Source: Oscillospiraceae bacterium (GTDB lineage: Bacteria; Bacillota; Clostridia; Oscillospirales; Acutalibacteraceae). From it: a stretch of 64,000 bases of DNA. The DNA is taken from the NCBI GenBank assembly GCA_015066595.1, contig SVNZ01000005.1, positions 29,468 through 93,467 on the forward strand. The letters run 5' to 3'. Both the position numbers and the translations under genes were made by a program. A model generated the notes under the pieces. The model did no database searches and had not been told where the DNA came from. It saw only the letters and a program-made list of their open reading frames with translations. Shown in pieces: positions 34,049 through 44,269 of the stretch (within the stretch, counting starts at the first letter, position 1; the number at the start of each line of letters is the position of its first letter).

Positions 34049-34080
34049 CAAAAAGAGCATTCATAATGAATGCTCTTTTT
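34049..34080 (+). terminator. intrinsic terminator of queT
   Basis: Stem aaaagagcattca/tgaatgctctttt. The stem is almost the same as that at 35748-35781. Confidence 0.85.
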
Positions 34081-34204
34081 ATGTTTAATTTCACTCAAAA
34101 TTCCTGTATTTTACAATATGAGCCTGCATTTATGTAAAAAATCTTTATTTTTACATTTATATATGATACAATTTTTGTATCAAAATACAGAAAGGATAGT
34201 TTTT

Positions 34205-35695
34205 ATGTTTTGTATGCGTTGCGGTCAGCAGTTACCTGATGATGCTAACTTTTGCTTCAAGTGTGGCAACAGCACTGTTTTTGACAGTATCTGTACACCT
34301 AAATCTGACTGGGAAGCAAATCGTGACACAATAGTGGAACCTGTAGCAGAAAGTGAAGCTACTCTTGACACCAAATCCGATATAACACCTGTTACAGATT
34401 CAAATGTTGAATCTGTTGCATACACTCTCATAAAACCCAAAACTAATAAAAGCATTTTTAATAAAACATCGCTATTCGTAAAAAACATATGGGCTGATAA
34501 AAAGAAACGCTACCTAAGTCTTGGTGTTTTGATGATAATTATTATTGCTGCGATTATTGTTATCGTAGCAACCGCTAAAAAAGAAAGTGTATCCATACCT
34601 GATCCTGAAGTTTATTTCTCGCTTAGTCTATACGAAGAAGACAAGTACGACTCCAAAAAGTACTATACATACAGAATAACTGACGACGGAGATTATAGCG
34701 ATGCTGTGTTAGCGTATGTAGAAATGCTACGTTATGATTTTGATTTTTTGCTCACAAATACTGAAAATGAGAGCAGTTTTACAAATTATTTCTTTATAGG
34801 TGAGTGTGACTCAGAACTCGAAATACGTTACTATTATGGCAGTTATAGTGCTATATCTTTCGTCACATCTAAAAATATAAAATTTGAGCCTTTAGCCACC
34901 TATAGCGGTTCTACAACCCCCACACTGCAAAACAGTGAGGGATGCACAACTTCCACAGATAGCCCTACCGTTTCATACAACTCATATACGGCTACAGAAG
35001 CAACAAGTGCTCCTATAATCAGCAGTACCGAATTCAAAGACAGAGAGCCTGACTATTTGCCGGATTTCTTAGTATGCGACACAACAAACACATTCAGACA
35101 CTACCACAGTTGGTTAACGTCTGATGACACTCCGCTACTGGGCATATCGTATGTATCAGAAGATCCAAATGCGAAAAGCGAAGTAAAGAACTATCTCAAT
35201 GTACTTTACGAGATGGGATATAAACTCGACGAAACTTACTCAAACAGTGAGAAATACTACTTGTATCATGACGACATCGAGTCTCCTACGCTAAAATACA
35301 CAAAAGGTCAACTAGAGATAGATGCTATAAACAGTTCTAACAACGAAGTATCCTATATCTATATCAAGGTACCAAAGGCGATAATTGTCGAAGGGTTCGA
35401 AAACACATACGACGAAGAAGTTGCTCAAGAAAAGGAAAGACAAAGCAACAACACAAGTTCTTCATCAGCCAGCGGTGGTTCATCAGGCGGTTCAACCGCA
35501 AGTCTTAACAAAGATTTATATGATGTGAAATCACGATGTGGCGTGTGTGGTGGTGACGGTGACTGTAACACCTGTGGCGGTGATGGCAAACTATACAGTT
35601 CTGCTGCAGATAAAGAAAACCGCAACTGCTATAGTTGTAGTGGTCGAGGTCATTGTAAATCGTGCGGTGGCGACGGCTGGGTTGGCGAAAACTAA
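34205..35695 (+). CDS. membrane protein with N-terminal zinc ribbon and C-terminal DnaJ-type zinc finger
   Basis: A 496-aa protein of unknown function. Residues 1-21 are a zinc ribbon (CMRCGQQLP...CFKCG); about 104-123 is a single membrane helix; 125-430 is a long, acidic, Ser/Thr/Tyr-rich region with no known domain. The Ser/Gly linker (about 430-445) leads to four CxxCxGxG-like motifs: CGVCGGDG, CNTCGGDG, CYSCSGRG and CKSCGGDG, the zinc-finger pattern of DnaJ, without a J domain. By topology (zinc ribbon inside) the DnaJ-type finger would be outside the cell. AAAGGA precedes the ATG at 34205; upstream in-frame codons overlap the queT terminator. Confidence 0.85.
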   Translation: MFCMRCGQQLPDDANFCFKCGNSTVFDSICTPKSDWEANRDTIVEPVAESEATLDTKSDITPVTDSNVESVAYTLIKPKTNKSIFNKTSLFVKNIWADKKKRYLSLGVLMIIIIAAIIVIVATAKKESVSIPDPEVYFSLSLYEEDKYDSKKYYTYRITDDGDYSDAVLAYVEMLRYDFDFLLTNTENESSFTNYFFIGECDSELEIRYYYGSYSAISFVTSKNIKFEPLATYSGSTTPTLQNSEGCTTSTDSPTVSYNSYTATEATSAPIISSTEFKDREPDYLPDFLVCDTTNTFRHYHSWLTSDDTPLLGISYVSEDPNAKSEVKNYLNVLYEMGYKLDETYSNSEKYYLYHDDIESPTLKYTKGQLEIDAINSSNNEVSYIYIKVPKAIIVEGFENTYDEEVAQEKERQSNNTSSSSASGGSSGGSTASLNKDLYDVKSRCGVCGGDGDCNTCGGDGKLYSSAADKENRNCYSCSGRGHCKSCGGDGWVGEN

Positions 35696-35747
35696 ATCCG
35701 CATAGCACCACGGTGTTTTTCTCTAAACTTCACAATATATAGCTACA

Positions 35748-35781
35748 AAAAAGAGCATTCATCACGAATGCTCTCTTTTTT
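35748..35781. terminator. bidirectional intrinsic terminator
   Basis: Stem agagcattc/gaatgctct with flanking A- and T-runs, serving the zinc-finger protein gene (plus) and the lipoprotein gene ending at 35799 (minus). Confidence 0.82.
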
Positions 35782-35798
35782 GCTTATTTTATTTATGC

Positions 35799-36239
35799 TT
35801 ATGTACCGCCGTTTATAGCCTCAATCAGTTCATCAACGAGCTCTTTGACGTGTTCAAAGTCGAAGTCAGACACAATTTTGTACGCTTGTCCGCCTGCTTC
35901 AAAAGAAAAGACGTTGTTCTTATCAACGATGAATTTAACCTCAACTTCAGCTTCGCTGTAAAAAGTGAACTGAAAAACTTCGTGTGCAGTCATCATATCA
36001 ACAGCTTTGTCAGTCTTTTCGTACTTCAAAGAGTTGTAGATATCCACCATTTCTGTGATAAAATCCTCGTCAGTGGTAGTGTACATAAAGCTTTCATACA
36101 ACGCACCGCTTATACCAATCTGGTCGATATCTTTGATGTTCTTTGAGTATTTTGTGCACGCTGTGAGTGACAAGCATATTGTAACAACAAGAACACAAAC
36201 TAAAGAAGCTTTTAAAATCTTATTCAAAATCGAACTCAT
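35799..36239 (-). CDS. small lipoprotein, function unknown
   Basis: A 146-aa lipoprotein. The ATG at 36239 gives signal peptide MSSILNKILKASLVCVLVVT then ICLSLTAC, lipobox LTAC. The mature domain is acidic and mixed alpha/beta, with repeated FTF/FSF strands. The start lies 20 bp inside the end of the DUF1292 gene, with AAGGAG upstream, so the two are translationally coupled. Longer in-frame starts lack a signal peptide. Confidence 0.8.
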   Translation of the reverse strand: MSSILNKILKASLVCVLVVTICLSLTACTKYSKNIKDIDQIGISGALYESFMYTTTDEDFITEMVDIYNSLKYEKTDKAVDMMTAHEVFQFTFYSEAEVEVKFIVDKNNVFSFEAGGQAYKIVSDFDFEHVKELVDELIEAINGGT

Positions 36240-36510
36240 CCTTGTATTTCTCCTTGAAAGCTTCAAATACATTAGAAAGCAGTTCTTCATCATCAATGCC
36301 GACGTAGTTTTCGGTCTCATCATCAACGCTCTCAATTTTTAAGATAACAACATCCTGAGCATCTTCGTCGTTTTCGATGAGCACAATGTACTCTTCATTT
36401 TCGTAGTCCACAACATCGAGGAGTTCAAACTCCACCTCGTTGCCCTCGTTATCCTCAAGCGTAATAAGCTGTGGCTCGTATTCCTGCATCATATCTTCAT
36501 TGTTAAGCAT
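36220..36510 (-). CDS. DUF1292 family protein
   Basis: A very acidic 96-aa cytoplasmic protein. It matches the DUF1292 (YrzB-like) pattern: ITLEDNEGNEVEFELLDVVDYENEEYIVL. In Bacillus the family is encoded with ribosome or Holliday-junction-related genes, but here it stands with a lipoprotein. GGAGG precedes the ATG. The function is unknown. Confidence 0.85.
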   Translation of the reverse strand: MLNNEDMMQEYEPQLITLEDNEGNEVEFELLDVVDYENEEYIVLIENDEDAQDVVILKIESVDDETENYVGIDDEELLSNVFEAFKEKYKDEFDFE

Positions 36511-36573
36511 AGCAATTCCTCCTTAGTGTGATGTTAAAAGGATACACCATTTCATAACATTTTTCAAGTGGTA

Positions 36574-37356
36574 TTACTGGAGCTTGCTTAAAAGAGTTTC
36601 TAAACTTGCTTCATCATCTTCACCAACAGAATTGAATAACAACTCTTGCTCGTAGCTGTCGAGCCATTCTTCAAATTCTTTATATGGTTTTTCTGTTGAA
36701 TTTTCAATCACAGTGCTTTTGTTGTAGTCAGTGTTGTATGAACCATCAGTAATTACAGTATAATTGACTGTTTTAACTTCCTCAAAATCTGTACCATCAA
36801 TTTTATAAAAATTCCAATCTCCGATATAATACAGTTCTTCACCATAACCCGGATTTATCTCAGTGTATTTAACTGCGAGCATTTTCTCGTCAGCGTTGCT
36901 GAGCAAAAAGAACTCTCCACTCGGTCCTCCTGCTAAAGAATAGAGTGTTTCCTTTTCGAGTAAGGTAACGACGCTGTCACCATCCATAGTATAAATATCA
37001 TAGACATCGCACGGATTCAGTTGTGACGGATCATGAAGATTCTTTCCGTCAGGCACAGAATAAGTCACAATCAACTCTTCAATTCCGTTTTCATCTATAT
37101 CGCACAAAACTCCTTTTGCATTGTGATACGAAAAATCATCTTGGTGTGTGTTTAGGACATCTTCTACATACGGTATGTAAAGTGAAAGATCCTGAGCTTT
37201 TGGTGCTTCTGTAGGGGGATCTGTGGGTGCTTGTGTTTCTACTTCAGTAGCCTGCTGGGTAAGCACCTCAGTCGGTATATTTTCCTTTTCCTCTGCGCAT
37301 CCCACCATAAGCACACACAGCAAAACAGTAATTAAATAACACAGTGATTTTTTCAT
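36574..37356 (-). CDS. lipoprotein with Thr/Pro-rich linker
   Basis: A 260-aa lipoprotein with signal peptide and lipobox LMVGC (Cys20). A low-complexity linker rich in Thr, Pro, Glu and Gln (about 22-53) spans the wall, then a globular domain follows with CDIDENGIEELIVTYS, a calcium-loop-like D-x-D-x-x-G motif akin to the one in the secreted protein at 878. AAGGAG precedes the ATG. No catalytic motif is recognised. Confidence 0.82.
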   Translation of the reverse strand: MKKSLCYLITVLLCVLMVGCAEEKENIPTEVLTQQATEVETQAPTDPPTEAPKAQDLSLYIPYVEDVLNTHQDDFSYHNAKGVLCDIDENGIEELIVTYSVPDGKNLHDPSQLNPCDVYDIYTMDGDSVVTLLEKETLYSLAGGPSGEFFLLSNADEKMLAVKYTEINPGYGEELYYIGDWNFYKIDGTDFEEVKTVNYTVITDGSYNTDYNKSTVIENSTEKPYKEFEEWLDSYEQELLFNSVGEDDEASLETLLSKLQ

Positions 37357-37435
37357 AGCTATTTCTCCTTGAAATTTATTTTTTATTATCTATTCTCTAT
37401 TATACACAATGACCTATTAGCAATCAAGAAAAAAC

Positions 37436-37466
37436 AACATCCTCCTCTTTCTGAGGAGGATGTTAT
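37436..37466 (-). terminator. intrinsic terminator of the M23 wall hydrolase gene
   Basis: An 11-bp stem (acatcctcctc/gaggaggatgt) followed on the minus strand by TTGTTTTTT. Confidence 0.85.
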
Positions 37467-37482
37467 TGTTAGTATTTGGTAT

Positions 37483-39330
37483 TTAAGGAAGCTTATCATT
37501 TTTAACAACATAAACAGGATTGTAAAAAGTAAAACCACCATAGCTTACTTTATTACCTGAAAAACTTGGTGCATAACCATAATAATTTCCACCATCTAAA
37601 TATTTGTTTACAAATGCAAAATGCAAATGTTTTCCATAGTAATTATTTATACCATTACCCGAACCACCAGCTACACCTATTTTATCACCCTTACTAACTT
37701 TTTTTCCACTTTTAACATCCACTGATGCTAGATGTGCATAAAAACTATATACTGTAGTTCCATTTATCTTATGTTTTATTGTTATATATCTACCATTCAA
37801 TCCGCCTCCACTAGGAGATGTTGAGTAGTCTACTACTTCGCCATCTGCACAAGCATAAACATATCCATTTGTGCCCCAAACATCAATACCTAAATGACGA
37901 TTTCTAGAAGCTGAACGACTGCTATTTATAGAGCCCCAACTCATATTATTGCCAGGAGAATTCCATGTGCAGTATATATTCTTCATAGGATAGTCAAATC
38001 CCGTACTCTTTATAGAACAAGTCACATTAACGGTTGCTGTTTTTCCACTTGTAGCTTTGGCTGTGATTTTGGCTGTTCCGTTTGCTACTGCGGTGATTTT
38101 TCCTGATGTGCTTACTGTTGCGACAGATTTGTTCGACGATGACCAAGTTATTTTATCAGTAGTATTACTTGGAGTCATTGTCGCTGTGATTGTCTTTGTC
38201 GCACCCTTTGAGCTCAAAGTACACGATGTAGCACTGAGTTTCACTTTTGTTGCTGGTATTATACTCACTGTAACATTCGCTGTGGCTTTCTTACCGCTGG
38301 TTGTAGTAGCTGTGATTGTGGCAGTACCTTTTGCGACTGCTGTGACTTTGCCATCGCTGACTGTTGCAACTTTAGAATTAGATGTCTTCCAGCTAACCTT
38401 ATCTGTGGTAGTCGACGGTGACATTGTAGCTGTCAGTGTTTTAGTGGCACCTTTTCCTTTTAGTGTGAATGATGTGCTACTCAGACTCACTGCTGTTGCG
38501 CCTTTGCTTTTAACAGTAACAGTAGCTTTCGCTGACTTACCGTTGCTAGATGTCGCAGTAATTGTAGCAGTTCCTATACCAACAGAAGTGACTTTTCCTG
38601 AAGACGAAACCTTCGCTACGTTTGTATTAGAAGACTTCCATGTGATAGTTTTATCAGTAGCATCTGTAGGTTTTATTGTTGTGCTCAAGGTTGTAGAAAC
38701 ACCTTTACCGGTTAATGATACACTGGTTTTATTCAAAGCTACACTTGAAACAGGTGTGCCACAATACTTGTTATAGTCAGACTTTGAACACCAACCAATT
38801 CTATACAAGCCACCCGATGTAGGATAAAGTATCTGATACTTATTGCCATCTGTTGCTATAAGATATGTGGTATCGCCCTTTGATACATAATAACTGCTAG
38901 AGGTTGATGATGTGATTCTTGGTGCACAGTAGAACTTGCCTATTGATTTCACTTTTTTATGTGATGCATTATTTGTGGTAATAGCGGACAAAGCTATATA
39001 TGCAACAGCTCTTTTGCTACCAACAGGATAACTGACTTTTGCCCAAGTTTTGCCATTAGTTGTGCCCACATCCTGAAGATACAACTCATCAGAACTGTTA
39101 GCTATATATGCACTACTGGATTTTCCATAAGTAACAGAACCTCTGGTAGAAAGCTTACTAGTTGTATATGGAATAGTGTTTCCCGTATTTTTCAGTGTAT
39201 ATACTTTTGCGTACTTCTGGCTTGATAAAATATCAAATCCTGTTGTCGCAGCAGATGCAGAAAACGGTACTGATGCAAAAACAGTAAACAGAGTGATAAG
39301 AACTAATAATAATGATACTAATTTTTTCAT
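37483..39330 (-). CDS. secreted cell-wall hydrolase: three Ig-like (BIG2) domains and M23 peptidase
   Basis: A 615-aa exported protein likely to cut peptide bonds of peptidoglycan. A signal peptide (1-27, cleaved after SASA) is followed by an N-terminal region (30-190) that looks like two SH3-type modules, three consecutive BIG2 domains (about 195-273, 278-356, 359-440) with the TSVSL...ATITAT pattern, and a LytM/M23 peptidase (about 447-600). Zinc ligands are His479 and Asp483 (HLGID) and His570 (KHLHFAF), with catalytic His533 (FYAHL), so the enzyme appears active. It is divergent from an XRE regulator gene and shares its promoter region. Confidence 0.93.
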   Translation of the reverse strand: MKKLVSLLLVLITLFTVFASVPFSASAATTGFDILSSQKYAKVYTLKNTGNTIPYTTSKLSTRGSVTYGKSSSAYIANSSDELYLQDVGTTNGKTWAKVSYPVGSKRAVAYIALSAITTNNASHKKVKSIGKFYCAPRITSSTSSSYYVSKGDTTYLIATDGNKYQILYPTSGGLYRIGWCSKSDYNKYCGTPVSSVALNKTSVSLTGKGVSTTLSTTIKPTDATDKTITWKSSNTNVAKVSSSGKVTSVGIGTATITATSSNGKSAKATVTVKSKGATAVSLSSTSFTLKGKGATKTLTATMSPSTTTDKVSWKTSNSKVATVSDGKVTAVAKGTATITATTTSGKKATANVTVSIIPATKVKLSATSCTLSSKGATKTITATMTPSNTTDKITWSSSNKSVATVSTSGKITAVANGTAKITAKATSGKTATVNVTCSIKSTGFDYPMKNIYCTWNSPGNNMSWGSINSSRSASRNRHLGIDVWGTNGYVYACADGEVVDYSTSPSGGGLNGRYITIKHKINGTTVYSFYAHLASVDVKSGKKVSKGDKIGVAGGSGNGINNYYGKHLHFAFVNKYLDGGNYYGYAPSFSGNKVSYGGFTFYNPVYVVKNDKLP

Positions 39331-39345
39331 ATAGATATCTCCTTG

Positions 39346-39417
39346 TACTAATATTTTTCTTACATATATAGTATAAATACAATTACTTAGTGTGTCAAGA
39401 TGTTTTACTAATATTTT
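39346..39417. promoter_or_regulatory. pair of identical 12-bp sites around the M23 promoter
   Basis: TACTAATATTTT occurs at 39346-39357 and 39406-39417, on either side of the M23 promoter and upstream of the XRE gene. The second copy is part of a small palindrome (actaatattttagt). They are candidate operators for the adjacent regulator. Confidence 0.4.
39370..39398 (-). promoter_or_regulatory. promoter of the M23 wall hydrolase gene
   Basis: Minus strand TTGACA (39398-39393), 17-bp spacer, TATACT (39375-39370). Confidence 0.8.
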
Positions 39418-39444
39418 AGTATATTTACATATGGGGTGATATAC

Positions 39445-39729
39445 TTGAACAGAATAAAAGAACTCAGAGAAGATATGGATATGCGCCAGATTGATGTATC
39501 AGAGAAAACAGGGATCGATCAGCGAACACTCTCAAATTACGAAACAGGAAAAACTAGTCCTGATAGTTTTGCTATAATTACTCTTGCAAACCTATTTGGT
39601 GTATCAACTGATTACCTGCTTGGAGTTAGCGATACAAGAATTGCAACGACAAAAGAAATACTTCAACGGGTCGAAAAGCTTCAAAATGAGCTTGACGAAC
39701 TAATAGACACTATAAAAAAATTATATTGA
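39445..39729 (+). CDS. XRE-family transcriptional regulator
   Basis: A 94-aa DNA-binding protein. An N-terminal HTH_XRE domain (about 3-58: MRQIDVSEKTGIDQRTLSNYETGK, then FAIITLANLFGVSTDYLLG) is followed by a short helix suited to dimerisation (LQRVEKLQNELDELIDTIKKL). The start is taken as TTG at 39445, because GGGGTGAT lies just upstream. A GTG at 39436 would sit inside that site. It is a single gene, divergent from the M23 hydrolase gene. Confidence 0.88.
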   Translation: MNRIKELREDMDMRQIDVSEKTGIDQRTLSNYETGKTSPDSFAIITLANLFGVSTDYLLGVSDTRIATTKEILQRVEKLQNELDELIDTIKKLY

Positions 39730-39734
39730 TATAT

Positions 39735-39775
39735 CAAAAAGCGGCTCACCGTAATGGTGAGCCGCTTACTGCTTT
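39735..39775. terminator. bidirectional terminator between XRE gene and tuf
   Basis: A 12-bp perfect stem (aagcggctcacc/ggtgagccgctt) with a 4-nt loop. Confidence 0.88.
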
Positions 39776-39816
39776 GATATTGAGTTTCAGTTAAGGATAG
39801 TCCTTAGATCCTGAAA

Positions 39817-41019
39817 TTATTCGTTTACAGCGATAACTGCGCCTGAACCTACTGTTCTACCGCCTTCACGGATAGCGAAACGAAGACCAACTTCGATAGC
39901 GATAGGAGTGATAAGCTCAACGTCCATTTCTACGTTATCACCAGGCATGCACATCTCAACGCCATCTGGAAGTGAGATTGTACCTGTAACGTCAGTTGTT
40001 CTGAAATAGAACTGTGGACGGTAGTTGTTGAAGAATGGTGTGTGACGACCACCCTCGTCCTTTGTAAGAACGTAAACCTGACCTCTAAACTTTGTGTGTG
40101 GCTGGATTGTACCTGGCTTAGCAAGTACCTGACCTCTTTCGATCTCTGTTCTCTGAACACCACGAAGGAGTACACCTACGTTGTCGCCTGCCTCAGCATA
40201 GTCAAGAGTCTTTCTGAACATCTCAAGACCTGTAACAACAACTTTTCTCTTCTCGTCTGTAAGACCAACGATTTCAACTTCTTCTGAAGTGTTGATCTGA
40301 CCACGCTCAACTCTACCAGTAGCAACTGTACCACGACCTGTGATTGTGAATACGTCCTCAACAGGCATAAGGAATGGCTGGTCAGCCTTTCTCTCTGGTG
40401 TTGGGATGAACTCATCAACAGCAGCCATAAGCTCGTGGATGCAAGCATACTCAGCAGCTGAAGGATCGTTAGATGCGCTAGAAAGTGCTACATAAGCAGA
40501 ACCCTTGATGATTGGTGTATCGTCGCCAGGGAACTCGTACTCGTTGAGGAGGTCACGGATTTCCATCTCTACGAGCTCGAGGAGCTCTTCGTCGTCAACC
40601 TGGTCGCACTTGTTCATGAATACTACGATGTAAGGAACGCCTACCTGACGAGAAAGAAGGATGTGCTCTCTTGTCTGTGGCATAGGGCCATCAGCAGCTG
40701 AAACAACGAGGATAGCACCGTCCATCTGAGCAGCACCAGTGATCATGTTCTTAACGTAGTCAGCATGGCCTGGGCAGTCAACGTGAGCATAGTGACGTGA
40801 CTCTGTCTGGTACTCAACGTGAGCTGTGTTGATTGTGATACCACGCTCTCTCTCTTCTGGAGCCTTATCGATGTTTGCATAATCAACGAACTCAGCGTCG
40901 CCACCGAGGTTTAATACCTTTGTGATAGCAGCTGTAAGTGTTGTCTTACCGTGGTCAACGTGACCGATTGTACCGATGTTAACATGCGGCTTACTTCTTT
41001 CAAACTTTTCTCTTGCCAT
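39817..41019 (-). CDS. tuf: elongation factor Tu
   Basis: A GTPase that delivers aminoacyl-tRNA to the ribosome. The 400-aa protein has G1 [21 protein letters not shown]3 [10 protein letters not shown]4 NKCD, and domains 2 and 3 ending AVIAVNE. GGAGG precedes the ATG. It is last gene of the rpsL-rpsG-fusA-tuf cluster and also has its own promoter. Confidence 0.99.
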   Translation of the reverse strand: MAREKFERSKPHVNIGTIGHVDHGKTTLTAAITKVLNLGGDAEFVDYANIDKAPEERERGITINTAHVEYQTESRHYAHVDCPGHADYVKNMITGAAQMDGAILVVSAADGPMPQTREHILLSRQVGVPYIVVFMNKCDQVDDEELLELVEMEIRDLLNEYEFPGDDTPIIKGSAYVALSSASNDPSAAEYACIHELMAAVDEFIPTPERKADQPFLMPVEDVFTITGRGTVATGRVERGQINTSEEVEIVGLTDEKRKVVVTGLEMFRKTLDYAEAGDNVGVLLRGVQRTEIERGQVLAKPGTIQPHTKFRGQVYVLTKDEGGRHTPFFNNYRPQFYFRTTDVTGTISLPDGVEMCMPGDNVEMDVELITPIAIEVGLRFAIREGGRTVGSGAVIAVNE

Positions 41020-41070
41020 TTGGAATTTCCTCCCTTTATTTGTTAATTAGATATAAAGCTTGTTGAGCAT

Positions 41071-41099
41071 ATTTTAACAATTCTTAATTAGAATTGCAA
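41071..41099 (-). promoter_or_regulatory. internal promoter of tuf
   Basis: Minus strand TTGCAA (41099-41094), 17-bp spacer, TAAAAT (41076-41071), in the 110-bp gap after fusA. Confidence 0.65.
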
Positions 41100-41129
41100 T
41101 AGCTTTTGATAATTTGTGCAAATAATTTA

Positions 41130-43208
41130 TTAGTCCTTCTTTGCACGCTCGGACATAATCTCTTCGCCGACTGACTTTGGAACTTCATCGTGGTGTGATG
41201 GCTCCATAACGTACTGGCCACGACCCTGTGTCTTTGAACGAAGGTCTGTAGCATAGCCGAACATGTTAGAGAGTGGAACGTTAGCTGTGATTCTAGCAGT
41301 ACCATTGTCAATCTCCTGACCTGTTACAGCACCTCTACGTGAGTTAAAGTCGCCGAATACTGTACCTGCATATTCTTCAGGTACAACAACTGAAACCTTC
41401 ATGATAGGCTCAAGAAGTACAGGGTTAGCTTTCTTCATAGCCTCTTTGAATGCCATAGAACCGGCAATCTTAAATGCCATTTCAGATGAGTCAACCTCGT
41501 GGTATGAACCGTCATATACCTCAACCTTGACATCAACTACGTTGTAGCCTGCAAGAATACCGGAGAGCATAGCACCCTGTACACCTGCGTCAACAGCTGG
41601 GATATATTCCTTAGGGATAGCACCGCCGACAACTGAGTTTACGAACTCATAACCCTGTGTTGGGTTAGGAGAAATCTTCATCTTAACGTGACCGTACTGA
41701 CCCTTACCACCTGACTGACGAGCATATTTCTGATCAACGTCAGCTTCAGTTTTGATAGTCTCTTTGTAAGCAACCTGTGGCTTACCGATGTTAGCTTCTA
41801 CTTTAAATTCTCTGAGCAGTCTGTCAACGATGATCTCAAGGTGAAGCTCACCCATACCAGCGATGATAGTCTGACCAGTTTCTTCGTCAGTGTAAGCCTT
41901 GAAAGTTGGGTCTTCTTCTGCAAGCTTTGCAAGAGCAATACCCATCTTTTCCTGACCTGCTTTAGTCTTAGGCTCGATAGCAACCTTGATAACCGGCTCT
42001 GGGAACTCCATAGACTCAAGGATAACTGCGTGATCCTCGTCACAGAGTGTGTCACCTGTTGTAGTGTGCTTTAAGCCTACTGCAGCAGCGATATCACCTG
42101 CGTAGCAGCATTCGATATCTTTTCTGTCGTTGGCGTGCATCTGAAGGATACGACCAACTCTTTCTGTTCTATCTTTTGTAGAGTTGAAAACAGCTGTGCC
42201 CTTGTCAACTTTACCTGAATATACTCTGAAGAAGCAGAGCTTACCAACATATGGGTCAGTAGCAATCTTAAATGCAAGAGCAGCAAATGGCTCTGTATCT
42301 GAAGAATGTCTTTCAACCTCTTCGCCTGTCTCACAGTCAACACCCTTGATAGCAGGGATGTCTGTTGGAGCCGGCATATAGTCGATAACTGCGTCGAGTA
42401 ACTTCTGTACGCCCTTGTTACGGTATGAAGTACCGCAGCATACAGGAACCATCTCGTTAGCGATAGTAGCCTTACGGATAGCCTCTTTAATCTCAGGGAT
42501 AGTGATTTCTTCGCCACCGAAGTACTTGTCCATGAGCTCTTCAGATGTTTCAGCAACAGCTTCGATAAGAGCCTCGTGGTACTCGTTAGCTTTGTCAATC
42601 ATATCCTCTGGAATATCGATAGTGATTCTTTCCTCGCCGTTTTTGCCGCCGTATGTTTCAGCAGTCATTTCTACGAGGTCGATGATACCGTTGAATGTAT
42701 CTTCTACGCCGATTGGAAGCTGAATAGGAACAGCGTTACACTTAAGTCTGTCCTTCATCATCTGAACAACGTGGTAGAAATCAGCACCCATGATATCCAT
42801 CTTATTAACATAGACCATTCTTGGAACCTTGTAGTTATCAGCCTGACGCCAAACTGTCTCTGACTGTGGCTCAACGCCGCCCTTAGCACAAAGTACTGTG
42901 ACAGAACCGTCGAGTACACGCAGTGAACGCTCAACCTCTACTGTAAAGTCAACGTGTCCAGGAGTGTCGATGATGTTAATTCTGTTATTTTTCCAGAAAC
43001 ATGTGGTAGCCGCAGATGTGATAGTAATACCACGCTCCTGCTCCTGCTCCATCCAGTCCATGGTAGCTGCACCTTCGTGTGTCTCACCGATTTTGTGATT
43101 TACACCTGTGTAGTACAGAATTCTTTCTGTTGTAGTTGTTTTACCGGCATCGATGTGCGCCATGATACCGATGTTTCTAGTATTTTCAAGCGATACCTGC
43201 CTTGGCAT
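41130..43208 (-). CDS. fusA: elongation factor G
   Basis: The translocation GTPase. The 692-aa protein has G1 [40 protein letters not shown], and EF-G domains II-V (domain IV with [12 protein letters not shown]; end region [23 protein letters not shown]). Standard length, so it is the housekeeping copy. The stop is 110 bp before tuf. Confidence 0.99.
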   Translation of the reverse strand: MPRQVSLENTRNIGIMAHIDAGKTTTTERILYYTGVNHKIGETHEGAATMDWMEQEQERGITITSAATTCFWKNNRINIIDTPGHVDFTVEVERSLRVLDGSVTVLCAKGGVEPQSETVWRQADNYKVPRMVYVNKMDIMGADFYHVVQMMKDRLKCNAVPIQLPIGVEDTFNGIIDLVEMTAETYGGKNGEERITIDIPEDMIDKANEYHEALIEAVAETSEELMDKYFGGEEITIPEIKEAIRKATIANEMVPVCCGTSYRNKGVQKLLDAVIDYMPAPTDIPAIKGVDCETGEEVERHSSDTEPFAALAFKIATDPYVGKLCFFRVYSGKVDKGTAVFNSTKDRTERVGRILQMHANDRKDIECCYAGDIAAAVGLKHTTTGDTLCDEDHAVILESMEFPEPVIKVAIEPKTKAGQEKMGIALAKLAEEDPTFKAYTDEETGQTIIAGMGELHLEIIVDRLLREFKVEANIGKPQVAYKETIKTEADVDQKYARQSGGKGQYGHVKMKISPNPTQGYEFVNSVVGGAIPKEYIPAVDAGVQGAMLSGILAGYNVVDVKVEVYDGSYHEVDSSEMAFKIAGSMAFKEAMKKANPVLLEPIMKVSVVVPEEYAGTVFGDFNSRRGAVTGQEIDNGTARITANVPLSNMFGYATDLRSKTQGRGQYVMEPSHHDEVPKSVGEEIMSERAKKD

Positions 43209-43243
43209 AATATCCTCCTTCGTGTCTTAGCTTAGAGATTATC

Positions 43244-43714
43244 TTACCAACTGTAGTGAGCGAACGCCTTGTTAGCTTCAGCCATCTTGTGTGTGTCTTC
43301 ACGTTTCTTGAACGCGCCACCAGCACCGTTGACTGCATCAAGGATCTCACCGGCAAGTCTCTCTTTCATTGTTCTCTCGCTTCTTGCTCTTGAATATGTT
43401 GTAAGCCATCTTAATCCAAGTGTCTGCTTTCTAGCGTCTCTTACCTTGATTGGAACCTGGTAAGTTGCACCGCCGACACGTCTAGCCTTAACTTCGAGCT
43501 CTGGCATAACATTTTCCATAGCCTGCTCGAAAACTTCGAGAGCGTCTTTACCTGTCTTGTTTACAATGATGTCGAATGCACCATATACAATTTTCTGAGC
43601 AACACCTTTTTTGCCATCGAGCATGATGTTGTTGATAAGACGAGTAACGAGCTTTGAGTTATAAACCGGATCTGGCAAAACGTCACGTTTTGCGATTTGA
43701 CCTCTTCTTGGCAT
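43244..43714 (-). CDS. rpsG: 30S ribosomal protein S7
   Basis: Nucleates the 30S head. The 156-aa protein starts [20 protein letters not shown] and has GGATYQVP and [10 protein letters not shown]; normal length. It lies 35 bp before fusA and 141 bp after rpsL. Confidence 0.99.
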   Translation of the reverse strand: MPRRGQIAKRDVLPDPVYNSKLVTRLINNIMLDGKKGVAQKIVYGAFDIIVNKTGKDALEVFEQAMENVMPELEVKARRVGGATYQVPIKVRDARKQTLGLRWLTTYSRARSERTMKERLAGEILDAVNGAGGAFKKREDTHKMAEANKAFAHYSW

Positions 43715-43855
43715 CTTTACTTCCCTCCTTCACAAATATTGAGAAATCTTAGGTACTCGAAAGTGACTAACCCCCGTATATGCACACAGAGGTCTATATA
43801 TAAACCACTGTAGCTATACAGTTTCAGTTAATAATAACTGTGAGTCGTCAATTCC

Positions 43856-44269
43856 TTACTTCTTTGGACGCTTTGCGCCATACTTTGATCTAGCCTGATT
43901 ACGGCCTGTAACACCCTGTGTATCGAGTGTACCACGAATGATATGGTAACGTACACCAGGTAAGTCCTTAACACGTCCGCCACGAATGAGAACAACTGAG
44001 TGCTCCTGAAGGTTGTGGCCAACGCCAGGGATGTAGGAACTGACTTCGATACCGTTTGAAAGTCTTACTCTGGCGATCTTTCTAAGCGCTGAGTTAGGCT
44101 TTTTAGGGGTAGCAGTCTTGACTGCAGTACAAACGCCACGCTTCTGAGGGGATGTCTGGTTGATAGCTCTGTTTTTCTGAGAGTTCCAGCCCTTCAAAAG
44201 TGCAGGAGCGGTTGACTTCTTCTCACTTACCTCTCTGCCCTTACGAACTAACTGATTAAAGGTTGGCAT
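43856..44269 (-). CDS. rpsL: 30S ribosomal protein S12
   Basis: Decoding-centre protein. The 137-aa protein has [24 protein letters not shown] and the [29 protein letters not shown] loop; Lys in KPNSALRK is the streptomycin-sensitive form. The ATG at 44269 follows GGAGG; the frame upstream to 44359 is leader. First gene of the str operon. Confidence 0.98.
   Translation of the reverse strand: MPTFNQLVRKGREVSEKKSTAPALLKGWNSQKNRAINQTSPQKRGVCTAVKTATPKKPNSALRKIARVRLSNGIEVSSYIPGVGHNLQEHSVVLIRGGRVKDLPGVRYHIIRGTLDTQGVTGRNQARSKYGAKRPKK

Noticed and set aside
38057..38776. A 239-aa hydrophobic frame on the plus strand
   Set aside because: It is antisense to the three repetitive Ig-like domains of the wall hydrolase. 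Repetitive Thr/Val-rich coding sequence gives long Val/Leu-rich antisense frames; there is no ribosome site.
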